Below, in pieces: positions 30,548 through 42,085 of a DNA stretch of 64,000 nt. Both the position numbers and the translations under genes were made by a program. This stretch comes from an uncultured Halomonas sp. (lineage in GTDB: Bacteria > Pseudomonadota > Gammaproteobacteria > Pseudomonadales > Halomonadaceae), in contig NZ_CANMVL010000001.1 in assembly GCF_947501415.1 (NCBI RefSeq), positions 107,493 through 171,492 of the forward strand. Direction: 5' to 3'. Under the pieces are notes generated by a model, which saw nothing but the letters and a program-made list of their open reading frames with translations, had not been told where the DNA came from and made no database searches. Position 1 is the first letter of the stretch. Each line of letters opens with the position of its first letter.

Positions 30548-30616
30548 TGTCCCCCAGGTTGATTTTCGTGTTTCAGGCCCATCGAGTGGGCCAGGTTCGA
30601 GGAGACTCCCCGACTC

Positions 30617-31906
30617 ATGGCAGGTCCATCCAACGCGTCCAATATGGTAGTCGGGCTGGATATCGGAACGTCCAAGGTGGTGGCGATCGTGGGTCAGCCC
30701 ACCGATGACGGCGGCATCGAGATCGCCGGTATCGGCTCGCATCCCTCTCGCGGCATGAAGAAGGGAGTGGTGATAAACATCGAATCCACGGTGCAATCCA
30801 TCCAGCGTGCCGTGGAAGAGGCGGAACTGATGGCCGGCTGCGACATTCACTCCGTCTATGTGGGGGTCGCCGGTAGCCACATCAGCTCCATGAACTCCGA
30901 CGGTGTGGTCGCGATCAAGGAGCGCGAGGTCACTCCCTCCGATATCGATCGGGTGATCGACTCGGCCCGTGCGCGAGCCATTTCCGAGGGGCAGCGAGTG
31001 CTGCACGTGCTGCCTCAGGAGTTCGCCATCGATGCCCAGGGTGGCATCCGCGAGCCGCTGGGCATGTCCGGTGTGCGTCTCGAGGCCCGCGTCCACCTGG
31101 TCACCGCCGCTCTCAACGCCGTGCAGAATATCGAGAAGTGCGTGCGCCGCTGCGGCCTGGAGGTCGATGCCATCATTCTCGAGCAACTTGCTTCCAGCAT
31201 GGCGGTGCTCACCGAGGATGAGCGTGAGCTTGGCGTGTGCATGGTCGACATCGGCGGTGGTACCACCGATATCGCCGTGTTCACCGAGGGTGCGATACGC
31301 TACACCGCAGTGATACCGATTGCCGGGGATCAGGTCACCAACGATATCGCCATGGCGCTGCGCACACCGACCCAGCACGCCGAAGAGATCAAGGTCAAGT
31401 ACGCTTGTGCACTGACCCAGCTGGCCGCCAGCGACGAGATGATCAAGGTGCCCAGCGTCGGTGATCGTCCGGCGCGGGACCTCTCCCGCCAGGCCCTGGC
31501 CGAGGTGGTCGAGCCACGTTACGAGGAGCTGTTCACCCTGATCCGTGATGAGCTGCGTCGCAGCGGCTACGAGGACCTGGTGGCAGCCGGCGTGGTCCTG
31601 ACCGGGGGCACCGCACGCATGGAAGGCGTGGTGGAACTGGCCGAGGAGATCTTCCATATGCCGGTGCGCATCGCCTGCCCCCAGAATGTGCGAGGGCTGG
31701 CCGACGTGGTGCGCAACCCGATTTATTCGACCGGAGTCGGTTTGTTACATTACGCTCTACAAGAGACACGGCAAGGGCACGGTCGTGAGGCACAGGGCAG
31801 CATGATGTCCGCACAGCCCCGGCGCGAGGAGACCGCTCGTCGCGGTGACAGGCAGGGTCCCTCGGCGCTGGCGAGGCTAAAGGGCTGGTTGAAAGGAAAT
31901 TTCTGA
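30617..31906 (+). CDS. ftsA: Cell division protein FtsA
   Basis: FtsA is the actin-like ATPase that tethers FtsZ to the membrane and recruits later division proteins. It has 429 residues: [16 protein letters not shown] (phosphate 1), the 1C-domain region, [14 protein letters not shown] (phosphate 2), [19 protein letters not shown] (adenosine) and a C-terminal amphipathic membrane-targeting helix, [18 protein letters not shown] lies 12 bases before the ATG. ftsZ begins 35 bases after the stop. Confidence 0.96.
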   Translation: MAGPSNASNMVVGLDIGTSKVVAIVGQPTDDGGIEIAGIGSHPSRGMKKGVVINIESTVQSIQRAVEEAELMAGCDIHSVYVGVAGSHISSMNSDGVVAIKEREVTPSDIDRVIDSARARAISEGQRVLHVLPQEFAIDAQGGIREPLGMSGVRLEARVHLVTAALNAVQNIEKCVRRCGLEVDAIILEQLASSMAVLTEDERELGVCMVDIGGGTTDIAVFTEGAIRYTAVIPIAGDQVTNDIAMALRTPTQHAEEIKVKYACALTQLAASDEMIKVPSVGDRPARDLSRQALAEVVEPRYEELFTLIRDELRRSGYEDLVAAGVVLTGGTARMEGVVELAEEIFHMPVRIACPQNVRGLADVVRNPIYSTGVGLLHYALQETRQGHGREAQGSMMSAQPRREETARRGDRQGPSALARLKGWLKGNF

Positions 31907-31941
31907 CAGGATCGCCGGCGGCGGTTCAGGAGACGGGGCAA

Positions 31942-33117
31942 ATGTTCGAACTGGTAGATAGCGCACCCTCAAGCAGCGCGGTCATCAAGGTGATCGGCGT
32001 TGGCGGCGGCGGTGGCAATGCCGTCAATCATATGGTCGAGAGCAGCATCGAGGGCGTCGAGTTCATCTGCGCCAATACCGATGCCCAGGCCCTCAAGCGG
32101 GTGGCAGCCAAGACCGTGCTGCAGCTCGGCAACGAGATTACCAAGGGGTTGGGAGCGGGAGCCAACCCGGAGGTCGGGCGTCAGGCGGCGATGGAGGATC
32201 GTGAACGCATCGCCGAGCTTCTCGAGGGCGCCGACATGGTCTTCATCACCGCCGGAATGGGCGGCGGTACGGGCACCGGTGGAGCGCCAGTGGTTGCTCA
32301 GGTCGCCAAGGAGCTGGGTATCCTCACCGTGGCGGTGGTGACACGGCCCTTCCCCTTCGAGGGACCCAAGCGCATGCGCGCCGCCGAGGAAGGGATGCGC
32401 GAGCTCTCCGAGCATGTCGACTCCCTGATCACCATCCCCAACGAGAAGCTGCTGTCGGTGCTGGGCAAGAGTGCCAGCCTGCTGACCGCCTTCAGCGCCG
32501 CCAACGACGTGCTGCTGGGCGCGGTACAGGGGATCGCCGAGCTGATCACCAGCCCGGGGATCATCAACGTCGACTTTGCCGATGTGCGCACCGTAATGTC
32601 CGAGATGGGCATGGCGATGATGGGTACCGGCGGCGCCACCGGCGAGAACCGTGCCCGCGAGGCGGCCGAGAAGGCCATTCGCAGCCCGCTGCTTGAGGAT
32701 ATCGACCTGCATGGTGCTCGCGGTATCCTGGTCAATATCACGGCGGGCCCCGACCTCTCCATCGGCGAGTTCAACGACGTGGGGGCCACCGTTCAGGAGT
32801 TCGCCTCACAGGATGCCACCATCGTGGTCGGCACCTCCATCGATATGGAGATGACCGATGAACTGCGTGTCACCGTGGTGGCCGCCGGCCTCGATGGTCA
32901 GCCGCAGAAGGCGGCGAGCCGTGAGGGTGCCAAGCGTGCCGAGACGGGCAGCGACTATCGCCGCAGTCAGCCGGGCATCGCTTCCCGTCAGGCCACCGCG
33001 GCCGCCCCGCGAGCCGAGTCAGAGGAGGCCCCCAAGCCGCGAGCCGAGAAGCGCCGCTCCCAGGAGCTGGATGATTATCTCGATATACCGGCGTTTCTGC
33101 GTCGCCAGGCCGATTGA
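31942..33117 (+). CDS. ftsZ: Cell division GTPase FtsZ
   Basis: FtsZ is the tubulin homologue that forms the division ring. It has 391 residues: [18 protein letters not shown], the tubulin signature [16 protein letters not shown], the T7/synergy-loop [15 protein letters not shown], an Ala/Glu/Arg-rich variable linker (about 315-370) and the conserved C-terminal peptide [12 protein letters not shown] that binds FtsA and ZipA. Confidence 0.97.
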   Translation: MFELVDSAPSSSAVIKVIGVGGGGGNAVNHMVESSIEGVEFICANTDAQALKRVAAKTVLQLGNEITKGLGAGANPEVGRQAAMEDRERIAELLEGADMVFITAGMGGGTGTGGAPVVAQVAKELGILTVAVVTRPFPFEGPKRMRAAEEGMRELSEHVDSLITIPNEKLLSVLGKSASLLTAFSAANDVLLGAVQGIAELITSPGIINVDFADVRTVMSEMGMAMMGTGGATGENRAREAAEKAIRSPLLEDIDLHGARGILVNITAGPDLSIGEFNDVGATVQEFASQDATIVVGTSIDMEMTDELRVTVVAAGLDGQPQKAASREGAKRAETGSDYRRSQPGIASRQATAAAPRAESEEAPKPRAEKRRSQELDDYLDIPAFLRRQAD

Positions 33118-33144
33118 GGCAGACTATCGGACCCATGGTATCGC

Positions 33145-33181
33145 ACCGAACGAGCTTTCTTTGTTGAAACGCTCGTTTGGT
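33145..33181. other. Inverted repeat over the lpxC -35 region
   Basis: Eleven-base arms 33145-33155 and 33171-33181 pair with a single G-U. The 15-base loop contains the -35 hexamer of the lpxC promoter. It could be an attenuated ftsZ terminator or an operator. Confidence 0.5.
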
Positions 33182-33189
33182 GCTATAGT
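33161..33189 (+). promoter_or_regulatory. Putative lpxC promoter
   Basis: TTGTTG (33161-33166) and TATAGT (33184-33189) are separated by 17 bases, about 42 bases before the lpxC start. Confidence 0.65.
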
Positions 33190-33230
33190 GAACGGTGTTT
33201 GATAATCCGATAACCGCCTGGCAACTGCCC

Positions 33231-34142
33231 ATGATCAGACAACGCACCCTGAAGAACGTCATCCGCGCCACCGGCGTCGGCCTGCACTCCGGCAAGAAGG
33301 TCTACATGACCCTGCGGCCGGCGCCCGTGGATACCGGTATCGTCTTCGTGCGCACCGACCTGGACCCCGAGGTGCAGATTCCGGCACGCGCGGCGCTGGT
33401 GACCGATACCACCCTGTGCACCGCCCTGACCCATGACGGGGCCAAGGTCGCCACCGTCGAACACTTGATGTCGGCGTTCGCCGGTCTCGGCATCGACAAC
33501 GCCTATGTGGACCTCAGCGCCGCGGAAGTGCCGATCATGGATGGTAGTGCCGGCCCCTTCGTGTTCCTGATCCAGTCTGCCGGTATCAGCGAGCAGAATG
33601 CCGCCAAGAAGTTCATCCGCATCAAGCGAGAGCTGACGGTGAGTGATGGCGACAAGCAGGCGACCTTCCGTCCTCACAAGGGCTTCAAGGTTGGCTTCTC
33701 CATCGACTTCGATCACCCGGTGTTCGAGAGCCAGACCCAGACCGCGATGGTGGACTTCTCCACCACCTCCTTCGTCAAGGAGGTATCCCGGGCGCGGACC
33801 TTCGGCTTCATGCGTGACCTGGAGTACCTGCGCTCCAACAACCTCGCGCTGGGCGGCAGCCTGGATAACGCCATCGTCGTCGACGACTACCGGATCGTCA
33901 ACGAAGGCGGTTTGCGTTACGACGATGAGTTCGTCAAGCACAAGGTGCTCGATGCCATCGGTGACCTCTATCAGCTGGGCTATAGCCTGATCGGCGAATT
34001 CCATGGTGTGAAGTCCGGACACGCGTTGAACAACCAGCTATGCCGCGCCTTGCTGGATCAGCCCGATAGTTATGAAATCGTCACCTTCGAGGAAGAAAGC
34101 GAGGTCGCCCCGATCTCCTTCGCGGCGCCCGCTATGGCCTGA
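33231..34142 (+). CDS. lpxC: UDP-3-O-acyl-N-acetylglucosamine deacetylase
   Basis: LpxC is the zinc deacetylase for the first committed step of lipid A synthesis. It has 303 residues from [19 protein letters not shown], the conserved start. The zinc ligands lie in [15 protein letters not shown] (about H79) and [15 protein letters not shown] (about H238, D242), with the catalytic-site [11 protein letters not shown] near 265. A GTG at 33195 is in frame but precedes the conserved N-terminus. It is followed by a strong terminator. Confidence 0.97.
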   Translation: MIRQRTLKNVIRATGVGLHSGKKVYMTLRPAPVDTGIVFVRTDLDPEVQIPARAALVTDTTLCTALTHDGAKVATVEHLMSAFAGLGIDNAYVDLSAAEVPIMDGSAGPFVFLIQSAGISEQNAAKKFIRIKRELTVSDGDKQATFRPHKGFKVGFSIDFDHPVFESQTQTAMVDFSTTSFVKEVSRARTFGFMRDLEYLRSNNLALGGSLDNAIVVDDYRIVNEGGLRYDDEFVKHKVLDAIGDLYQLGYSLIGEFHGVKSGHALNNQLCRALLDQPDSYEIVTFEEESEVAPISFAAPAMA

Positions 34143-34183
34143 TCTTCCGGCATTCGCCGGGAGCGGCTATCGGTAAGCATCAG

Positions 34184-34219
34184 GAGAAAGGCCCGCCAGG
34201 TATCTGGCGGGCCTTTCTC
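34184..34219. terminator. Bidirectional terminator between lpxC and dciA
   Basis: Perfect 16-bp stem (34184-34199 with 34204-34219), 4-base loop, between convergent genes. The stem itself ends in TTTCTC on the plus strand. Confidence 0.85.
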
Positions 34220-34254
34220 GCTTGCCGGGCGCTGATTTCGGGAGTCGGCCTGGC

Positions 34255-34716
34255 TTACGGCTCACGTTCGGCATGGGAGGCCAGTCGCTCGAGGGCGCAT
34301 CGCAGTCTCGGGTCGTCGGTGTCGGCGGCGCAGCTGGAGATCTCGTCGGCGGCGCGGGCTGGCAGGTGGCGCACCTGGCGAAGTGGTCTCCGGGGCGGAC
34401 GTACCGGCCTGACCTTCAGAGTGAATCCGCTCACTGCCTCGAAGCCCGGCAGCTGGTGCAGCAGCTCCAGGAGTCGCGGCTGCTCATAGCGAAGTCGCGT
34501 CAACCAGGCGGCCCCGTCGGCAATCAAGGTAAGTCGGCCGTCTCGAAAGCCCCCGACATGCAGGTGTTCAGCCAGCTCCTCGGGGAGATGGGCGCGCAGG
34601 TGCGACTGGGCGAGATCGATCATTCTCGCCATTCGCATCAATGAGCCGAGCTCGCCGCGTCCGCCCAGTAGCTGGGACATGGGCTGGGCGCGAAAGCGCT
34701 TAACCTTTATACTCAT
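34255..34716 (-). CDS. dciA: DciA family protein (DUF721), replicative helicase partner
   Basis: This 153-residue DUF721/DciA protein is the ancestral factor that assists loading of the replicative helicase DnaB in bacteria lacking phage-derived DnaC or DnaI. Family sequence includes RMIDLAQSHLRAHLPEELAE and the core DGRLTLIADGAAWLTRLRYE, followed by LLELLHQLPGFEAVSGFTLK. The start MSIKVKRF at 34716 was chosen over an in-frame ATG at 34761. Its position between lpxC and secA matches pseudomonads. Confidence 0.85.
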   Translation of the reverse strand: MSIKVKRFRAQPMSQLLGGRGELGSLMRMARMIDLAQSHLRAHLPEELAEHLHVGGFRDGRLTLIADGAAWLTRLRYEQPRLLELLHQLPGFEAVSGFTLKVRPVRPPRRPLRQVRHLPARAADEISSCAADTDDPRLRCALERLASHAEREP

Positions 34717-34814
34717 GGGCTTGACTCTCTCGTCCCGCATCAGGCGGGCCAGACGATACATGCAATGGGCCGGTAGCGCCCGTCAGACTAGCACGCCGGG
34801 AGCTTCTCGACAGC

Positions 34815-35177
34815 ATGGCCGTGACCCTCAGCCACTCGCCTGCCGTATTCGCCAGGCCCGCTCCAGCGCGGCGTCACGCCCGCTGGTGGTTGGCGGGCCT
34901 GCTGGTGGGATGCCTGTTGCCCGCGGGCCTTGCCCAGGGGGATCTGGCCCGTCAGGCCGAGCGACTGGTGCAGGTGTGCATTCTCGCGCCCGCCATGATT
35001 CGTGCCAGCTCGCGGCTCAAGGCTCGTCGACGCAGGCGAGGGTGGTGGCCCCTGGTGCGACAATCCACCCTTTTGCCGGCTGGCTCCCCGGCGGCCACTC
35101 CCGTGACAGTGACCCAGGCGACCGCTGACCACGATGTCCTGACCCGCCGCGGCCCTCCCTCTGCGTGGACATGCTGA
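34815..35177 (+). CDS. Small secreted protein upstream of secA; candidate SecM-like secretion monitor
   Basis: This 120-residue ORF on the secA strand ends 65 bases before the secA start. What is seen: a basic region (ARRHAR, 18-23), a hydrophobic segment (about 24-39, WWLAGLLVGCLLPAGL) and a plausible signal-peptidase site near GLA-QG (40). Codon third positions are GC-rich like the neighbours. The C-terminal third has TPVTVTQA (95-102) and RRGPP (111-115), six residues after P114 before the stop. E. coli SecM is encoded at the same place, has a signal peptide, and ends with an arrest sequence containing TPVWISQA and then RAGP. The spacing between the two blocks is longer here and the SecM tryptophan is absent. 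A GGGAG lies 12 bases before the ATG. It could instead be an unrelated small exported protein or a non-functional frame. Confidence 0.5.
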   Translation: MAVTLSHSPAVFARPAPARRHARWWLAGLLVGCLLPAGLAQGDLARQAERLVQVCILAPAMIRASSRLKARRRRRGWWPLVRQSTLLPAGSPAATPVTVTQATADHDVLTRRGPPSAWTC

Positions 35178-35229
35178 ATTCTTGAATATGGCCGACCGCA
35201 CCGGCGGTTGGCGCCATGCCATACGCAGA
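35160..35229 (+). promoter_or_regulatory. Predicted RNA fold spanning the small ORF's end and the secA leader
   Basis: The outer stem pairs TCTGCGT (35160-35166) with ACGCAGA (35223-35229), GG (35167-35168) with CC (35219-35220), and CATG (35170-35173) with CATG (35215-35218), with small bulges. Inside it a 9-bp hairpin pairs 35191-35199 with 35204-35212 around loop ACCG. The 3' arm ends 13 bases before the secA ATG, next to the weak SD-like GACGGA (35231-35236). Confidence 0.5.
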
Positions 35230-35242
35230 TGACGGACTCTCA

Positions 35243-37975
<2,733 letters not shown>

Positions 37976-38011
37976 TAGCTGCCTCCGACCAACGCAACAG
38001 GAGAGAAGACG

Positions 38012-39229
38012 ATGGCAGTGGGTGATGCGAGCTTTCCCGCGATGCCGGCAATTTCCGGCCTTCGGCTGGGAACCGCCATGGCGGGGATCAAGAAGAGCGG
38101 TCGTCGGGATCTGGTGGTGATCGAGGCCCCCGAGGGTGCCCGGGTGGCGGGTGCCTTCACCCGTAATGCCTTCTGTGCGGCTCCGGTGACGGTGGCCCGG
38201 GAGCACCTGGCTAGCGGTGAGGTGCCTCGCTATCTGCTGGTCAATACCGGTAACGCCAATGCCGGCACCGGCGAGCCGGGCCTGCGTGACGCCCGTGACT
38301 GCTGCGCCGAACTGGCCCGGCTGACCGGGGTGAGTGCCCGGTGCGTGCTGCCCTTCTCTACCGGTGTGATCGGTGAGCCACTCCCCATGGAGAGGCTGCT
38401 TGCCGGCCTGCCGGGCGCGATCGGCAGCCTCGGCGACGACGCCGAGTGCTGGTTCCGGGCCGGCGAGGGCATCCTGACGACCGACACTCGTCCCAAGGGA
38501 GCCAGTGTCACCCTCGATATCTCGGGTGACAAGGTGGTCATCAACGGAATTGCCAAGGGTTCGGGGATGATCCAGCCCAACATGGCGACCATGCTGGCCT
38601 TCGTGGCCACCGATGCTAGCCTCGATCAGTCGCTGCTCGACAGCCTGCTGCGCGAGGCCGTGGACCACTCCTTCAACTGCATCACCGTCGATGGGGATAC
38701 CTCCACCAACGACGCCTGCGTGCTGATCAGCACCCAGCAAGGCCCGGTGATTGAAGGGGAGAGCGCGCTCGCCACCTTCCGCGCCGGCCTGCAACAAGTG
38801 ATGATCGAGCTGGCTCAGGCGATCGTGCGTGACGGTGAGGGTGCCACCAAGTTCGTCACCCTCCGGGTCGACGGCGCCACCAGCCGAAAGGAGGCCCTCG
38901 ATGTGGCCTTTACCGTGGCCAATTCGCCCCTGGTCAAGACCGCGTTACATGCCTCCGATGCCAACTGGGGGCGCATCCTCGCGGCGGTAGGACGCGCCCC
39001 GGTCGCCGACTTCGATGTCTCGCGGGTAAGCATCGATCTGGGTGGCGTGCGGCTGGTGGAGGGCGGTGGGCGTGCCCCGAGCTATACCGAGGAGGCCGGT
39101 AGCGCGGTAATGGCGCGCGAGGAGATCCCGATCCGCATCGCCCTCGATCGCGGCGATGAGAGTGCCACGGTATGGAGCACCGATCTCTCCCACGACTATG
39201 TCAGCATCAACGCCGACTACCGCAGCTAG
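38012..39229 (+). CDS. argJ: Bifunctional ornithine acetyltransferase / N-acetylglutamate synthase
   Basis: ArgJ recycles the acetyl group from N-acetylornithine to glutamate in arginine synthesis. It has 405 residues. It is made as a precursor that cleaves itself before the nucleophilic Thr in the conserved KGSGMIQPNMATMLAFV segment (about 177-193). Other family sequences are RNAFCAAPVTVAREHL, LVNTGNANAGTGEPGL and KTALHASDANWGRILAAVGR. AGGAGAG precedes the ATG. It follows secA as in pseudomonads. Confidence 0.96.
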   Translation: MAVGDASFPAMPAISGLRLGTAMAGIKKSGRRDLVVIEAPEGARVAGAFTRNAFCAAPVTVAREHLASGEVPRYLLVNTGNANAGTGEPGLRDARDCCAELARLTGVSARCVLPFSTGVIGEPLPMERLLAGLPGAIGSLGDDAECWFRAGEGILTTDTRPKGASVTLDISGDKVVINGIAKGSGMIQPNMATMLAFVATDASLDQSLLDSLLREAVDHSFNCITVDGDTSTNDACVLISTQQGPVIEGESALATFRAGLQQVMIELAQAIVRDGEGATKFVTLRVDGATSRKEALDVAFTVANSPLVKTALHASDANWGRILAAVGRAPVADFDVSRVSIDLGGVRLVEGGGRAPSYTEEAGSAVMAREEIPIRIALDRGDESATVWSTDLSHDYVSINADYRS

Positions 39230-39308
39230 GCTGGAACACGGTCAGTGCCGTGAGATCCGGTCAGACACAGACCCCGCGCCGCCGTGCGCGGATACGTTGG
39301 AAGAGCGA

Positions 39309-40265
39309 ATGAACGCAATGGTAAAGAGACGGGTGCATGTGGCGGCGGCGGCCATCATCAGCGCCGATGGCAGCGAGGTGCTCATAGCGCGCCGTCCCAG
39401 TAATGTCGATCATGGTGGCCTCTGGGAGTTTCCCGGCGGCAAGCTGGCGCCCTATGAAACGGGCCTGGGTGGGCTCAAGCGCGAGCTTCACGAGGAGCTG
39501 GGCATCGAGATCCGGCGAGCTCAACCCTTGATCCGCATCCACCATGAGTATCCCGACAAGCATATCCTGCTGGATGTCTGGCAGGTCCATGACTTCTCCG
39601 GTGAACCCTTCGGCCGCGAGGGCCAGGCGGTGCGCTGGGTACCCATGGAGGAGCTGGTCAATTACCCCTTCCCGGCGGCCAATCTGCCGATCCTGCGCGC
39701 GGTAATGCTGCCCACCGAGTACCTAATCACCGGCGTGGAAGAGGATGAGGCGCTGTTCGACGAGCGTCTCGAACGCGCCCTGGTGGAGGATGGGGTACGC
39801 CTGGTGCAGCTGCGCGCCAAGCAGCTGGACAGGGCTGCCTACCTGGCTCGCGCGGAATCGGCGCTGGCACGCTGCCGGCAGTATGGTGCTCGTCTGATGC
39901 TCAACGGCGACCCCGAGCTGCTCGAGGCAGTGGATGCCGACGGTATCCACCTGACCAGTGAACGCCTGATGCAGCTGGAGCGCCGCCCCATCGCCGAGGG
40001 CAAATGGCTCTCTGCCTCCACCCATGATCGCGAACAGCTCGTTCAGGCTGGCAGGCTCGGTTGTGACTTCGTGACCCTCTCGCCGCTACGTACCACGCCG
40101 TCACACCCCGATGTGCCGCCAGTGGGGTGGCATGATTTTCAGGAGCTGGTGGAGCGTGCCACCATGCCCGTCTTCGCGCTGGGGGGCATGACACGTCATG
40201 ATGCCAATCATGCGCGCGCCGTCGGGGCTCAGGGGGTCGCGTCGATTCGCGACTTCTGGAAGTGA
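39309..40265 (+). CDS. Nudix hydrolase fused to a thiamine-phosphate-synthase-like domain
   Basis: This is a 318-residue two-domain protein. Residues about 1-130 are a MutT-type Nudix hydrolase that would remove oxidised nucleotides such as 8-oxo-dGTP, with Nudix box GGKLAPYETGLGGLKRELHEELGIE (in pieces, about 34-58). Residues about 140-318 are a ThiE-like TIM barrel: VRLVQLRAKQLDRAAYLAR, LNGDPELLEAVDADGIHL, DFVTLSPLRTTPSHPD and FALGGMTRHDANHARAVGAQ. The fusion is known next to argJ/secA in pseudomonads. ThiE activity of this fused type is doubtful. Start 39309 was chosen as the first ATG outside argJ. Confidence 0.92.
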   Translation: MNAMVKRRVHVAAAAIISADGSEVLIARRPSNVDHGGLWEFPGGKLAPYETGLGGLKRELHEELGIEIRRAQPLIRIHHEYPDKHILLDVWQVHDFSGEPFGREGQAVRWVPMEELVNYPFPAANLPILRAVMLPTEYLITGVEEDEALFDERLERALVEDGVRLVQLRAKQLDRAAYLARAESALARCRQYGARLMLNGDPELLEAVDADGIHLTSERLMQLERRPIAEGKWLSASTHDREQLVQAGRLGCDFVTLSPLRTTPSHPDVPPVGWHDFQELVERATMPVFALGGMTRHDANHARAVGAQGVASIRDFWK

Positions 40266-40294
40266 TATCGCCTCCAGAGCCTTTGCCATCATGA

Positions 40295-40328
40295 ACGACT
40301 CGCCCCGCCAGATGGCGGGGCGAGTCGT
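40295..40328. terminator. Bidirectional terminator after the Nudix-ThiE gene
   Basis: Perfect 15-bp stem ACGACTCGCCCCGCC / GGCGGGGCGAGTCGT (40295-40309 with 40314-40328) between convergent genes. Confidence 0.8.
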
Positions 40329-40347
40329 CTGGGGGCGTCGATAACGC

Positions 40348-41868
40348 TCAGCGACCCGGGGCCGCGGGGTGGTTCGCCGCCTGGCGTTGCTCCTGCCAGG
40401 CGAAGTAGAGGAACAGGACGCCCATCACCACGTAGCCGAGGGTGTAGTCTCCCGCTGCATTGATGGCGAGCTTCGGCGCGTGCATCAGCCCCACGAAGGA
40501 GAAACCCGCGGCCACGGCGGCGAAGGCGGCGGCGCGGCGGAACTGGTGGTCGATCACCGACACGGTCATGGCACCGAGGAGGATTGCCGTGAACATGGCG
40601 CCTTGGCCCAGGGGAACCACCCCACTGGAGATGCCGGACACGGTTTCCTCGGCGGCGCGGTTGAAGCGAGTCATCACGTAGTTGGCAAAGTAGGGCAGCA
40701 TGGCCAGCGCCACCGCCGGATAGTAGCGAGTGTCATTGGACTGGAAGGCGGTGGCGATCATCGACATGCCGACGAATACCAGGATGGGGGCGACCACCGA
40801 TACCGGAATGATGGCGGCGAGGGCAGCGATTAGGCCGAACATGGTGGCCAGGGCGTAGACGGCACCGTTGAGAAGGCTGTAGCCGCGGCCGGCGCCCATC
40901 CACTTGGCGCCCACCGTGGCGATATAGACGGTGGTGGGAAAGACGCCGCCGAACAGGGCGCCGAGCATGGTGCCCACGCCGTCCACCGCCTGGCATTCGC
41001 GCACATCATACTTGTCGCCGGCGGCCTCCATGGCCTCGACGTTATTCATGGTCTCGATGGCGTTGTACAGGGTGATGGGCAGCACCACGGTGAGCACCGC
41101 CAGCATGCCGGTGAACAGTAGCCCCAGCCCCTCCAGCCAGGCCAGGTTGGGCAGTAGCGGATAGAAGCCGAGATGGGTGAAGGCATCGCTGAAGCGCTCG
41201 CCACCCGCATCGCCGATCAGGTAGGCCATGGCGGTCCCCACCACGATGGCGAACAGCGAGGTGGGCAGTCGCAGAGGCATCGCCACCCTGGCCACCAGGC
41301 CTACGATGATGATCGCCAGCACCAGCAGGCCGATCACCGGCATCTCCAGGGTCTTGAACAGCATCTCGCCGGCGATGAAGGTCAGCGCCACCCCCGCCAC
41401 GGCGCCCAGCATGGCGGCTCGGGGTAGATGGTGCTGGACCCAGCGGCCGATCAGGCTGATGATCGCCTCGATCGCCCCGCTGATGAAGCAGGCGGCCACC
41501 GCCACCTTCCAGGCCAGTTCGGCATCGCCGGTGAGCTGCTTGGCGGGCAGCAGCACGCCGAACAGGAAGACGAACATCACCGGGGTGGAGATACCGTAGG
41601 AGAGCGCGGTGACATCGGCACGGTTCTCCTTGCGCGCCAGGCGGGCAGCGCTCCAGGCGTAGTAGAAGTTGCCGACCATCACCGCCACGGCGGCACCGGG
41701 CAGGACCTGGCCGAAGACGATCGACGCCGGGAAGTCCATGCCGAGCATGGTGATGGCGATGATCACGAAGTTGGCGATATTGTTCTGGAACAGGGCGAAG
41801 AAGGCGTCGGTGTCCTCCTTCTTGTACCAGGGGTAATGGACCGAGTGATGCACGGGGGGAGCCGCCAT
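40348..41868 (-). CDS. NCS2-like permease
   Basis: This is a 506-residue multi-spanning membrane protein with about 12-14 hydrophobic segments, resembling the nucleobase/xanthine NCS2 group. Seen are TALSYGISTPVMFVFLFGVL (about 86-105), DVRECQAVDGVGTMLGALFG and FPTTVYIATVGAKWMGAG, in the region where NCS2 proteins carry the Q/E-rich substrate motif and the NxxG region. The substrate cannot be read from the sequence, and no purine gene or riboswitch is adjacent. It is a single gene with terminators on both sides. A related SulP/NCS2-fold transporter is the main alternative. Confidence 0.75.
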   Translation of the reverse strand: MAAPPVHHSVHYPWYKKEDTDAFFALFQNNIANFVIIAITMLGMDFPASIVFGQVLPGAAVAVMVGNFYYAWSAARLARKENRADVTALSYGISTPVMFVFLFGVLLPAKQLTGDAELAWKVAVAACFISGAIEAIISLIGRWVQHHLPRAAMLGAVAGVALTFIAGEMLFKTLEMPVIGLLVLAIIIVGLVARVAMPLRLPTSLFAIVVGTAMAYLIGDAGGERFSDAFTHLGFYPLLPNLAWLEGLGLLFTGMLAVLTVVLPITLYNAIETMNNVEAMEAAGDKYDVRECQAVDGVGTMLGALFGGVFPTTVYIATVGAKWMGAGRGYSLLNGAVYALATMFGLIAALAAIIPVSVVAPILVFVGMSMIATAFQSNDTRYYPAVALAMLPYFANYVMTRFNRAAEETVSGISSGVVPLGQGAMFTAILLGAMTVSVIDHQFRRAAAFAAVAAGFSFVGLMHAPKLAINAAGDYTLGYVVMGVLFLYFAWQEQRQAANHPAAPGR

Positions 41869-42035
41869 GGGGAAGCCTCTGGGTTATCGGATTATTGGAA
41901 CAGGGCCGAAGAGCAGTCTCGTCTGTATCTGACTGACTGGTCAAGTTCGGTCGTTCCACGGACGCCACGCGGCGCCCCGGGCCCCGGCGGCTATCGAGTC
42001 GATGGTTATCGAAGGCGCGAAGTCTACCCGAAATG

Positions 42036-42064
42036 CAGACGCCCGGGCAGGGCCCGGGCGTCTG
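42036..42064 (-). terminator. Terminator after the aromatic aminotransferase gene
   Basis: Perfect 13-bp stem (42036-42048 with 42052-42064) and 3-base loop, 22 bases beyond the aminotransferase stop on the minus strand. Confidence 0.75.
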
Positions 42065-42085
42065 AACTGGCTGAGGCGGTGTCGA

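Noticed and set aside
33195..33231. Longer LpxC from GTG 33195
   Set aside because: It begins a few bases after the predicted -10 (33184-33189), essentially at the transcription start, and adds 12 unconserved residues before the known N-terminus.
41869..42035. Possible purine riboswitch upstream of the NCS2-like permease
   Set aside because: I looked for conserved purine-aptamer sequences on the minus strand and saw none; the gap shows no convincing structure.
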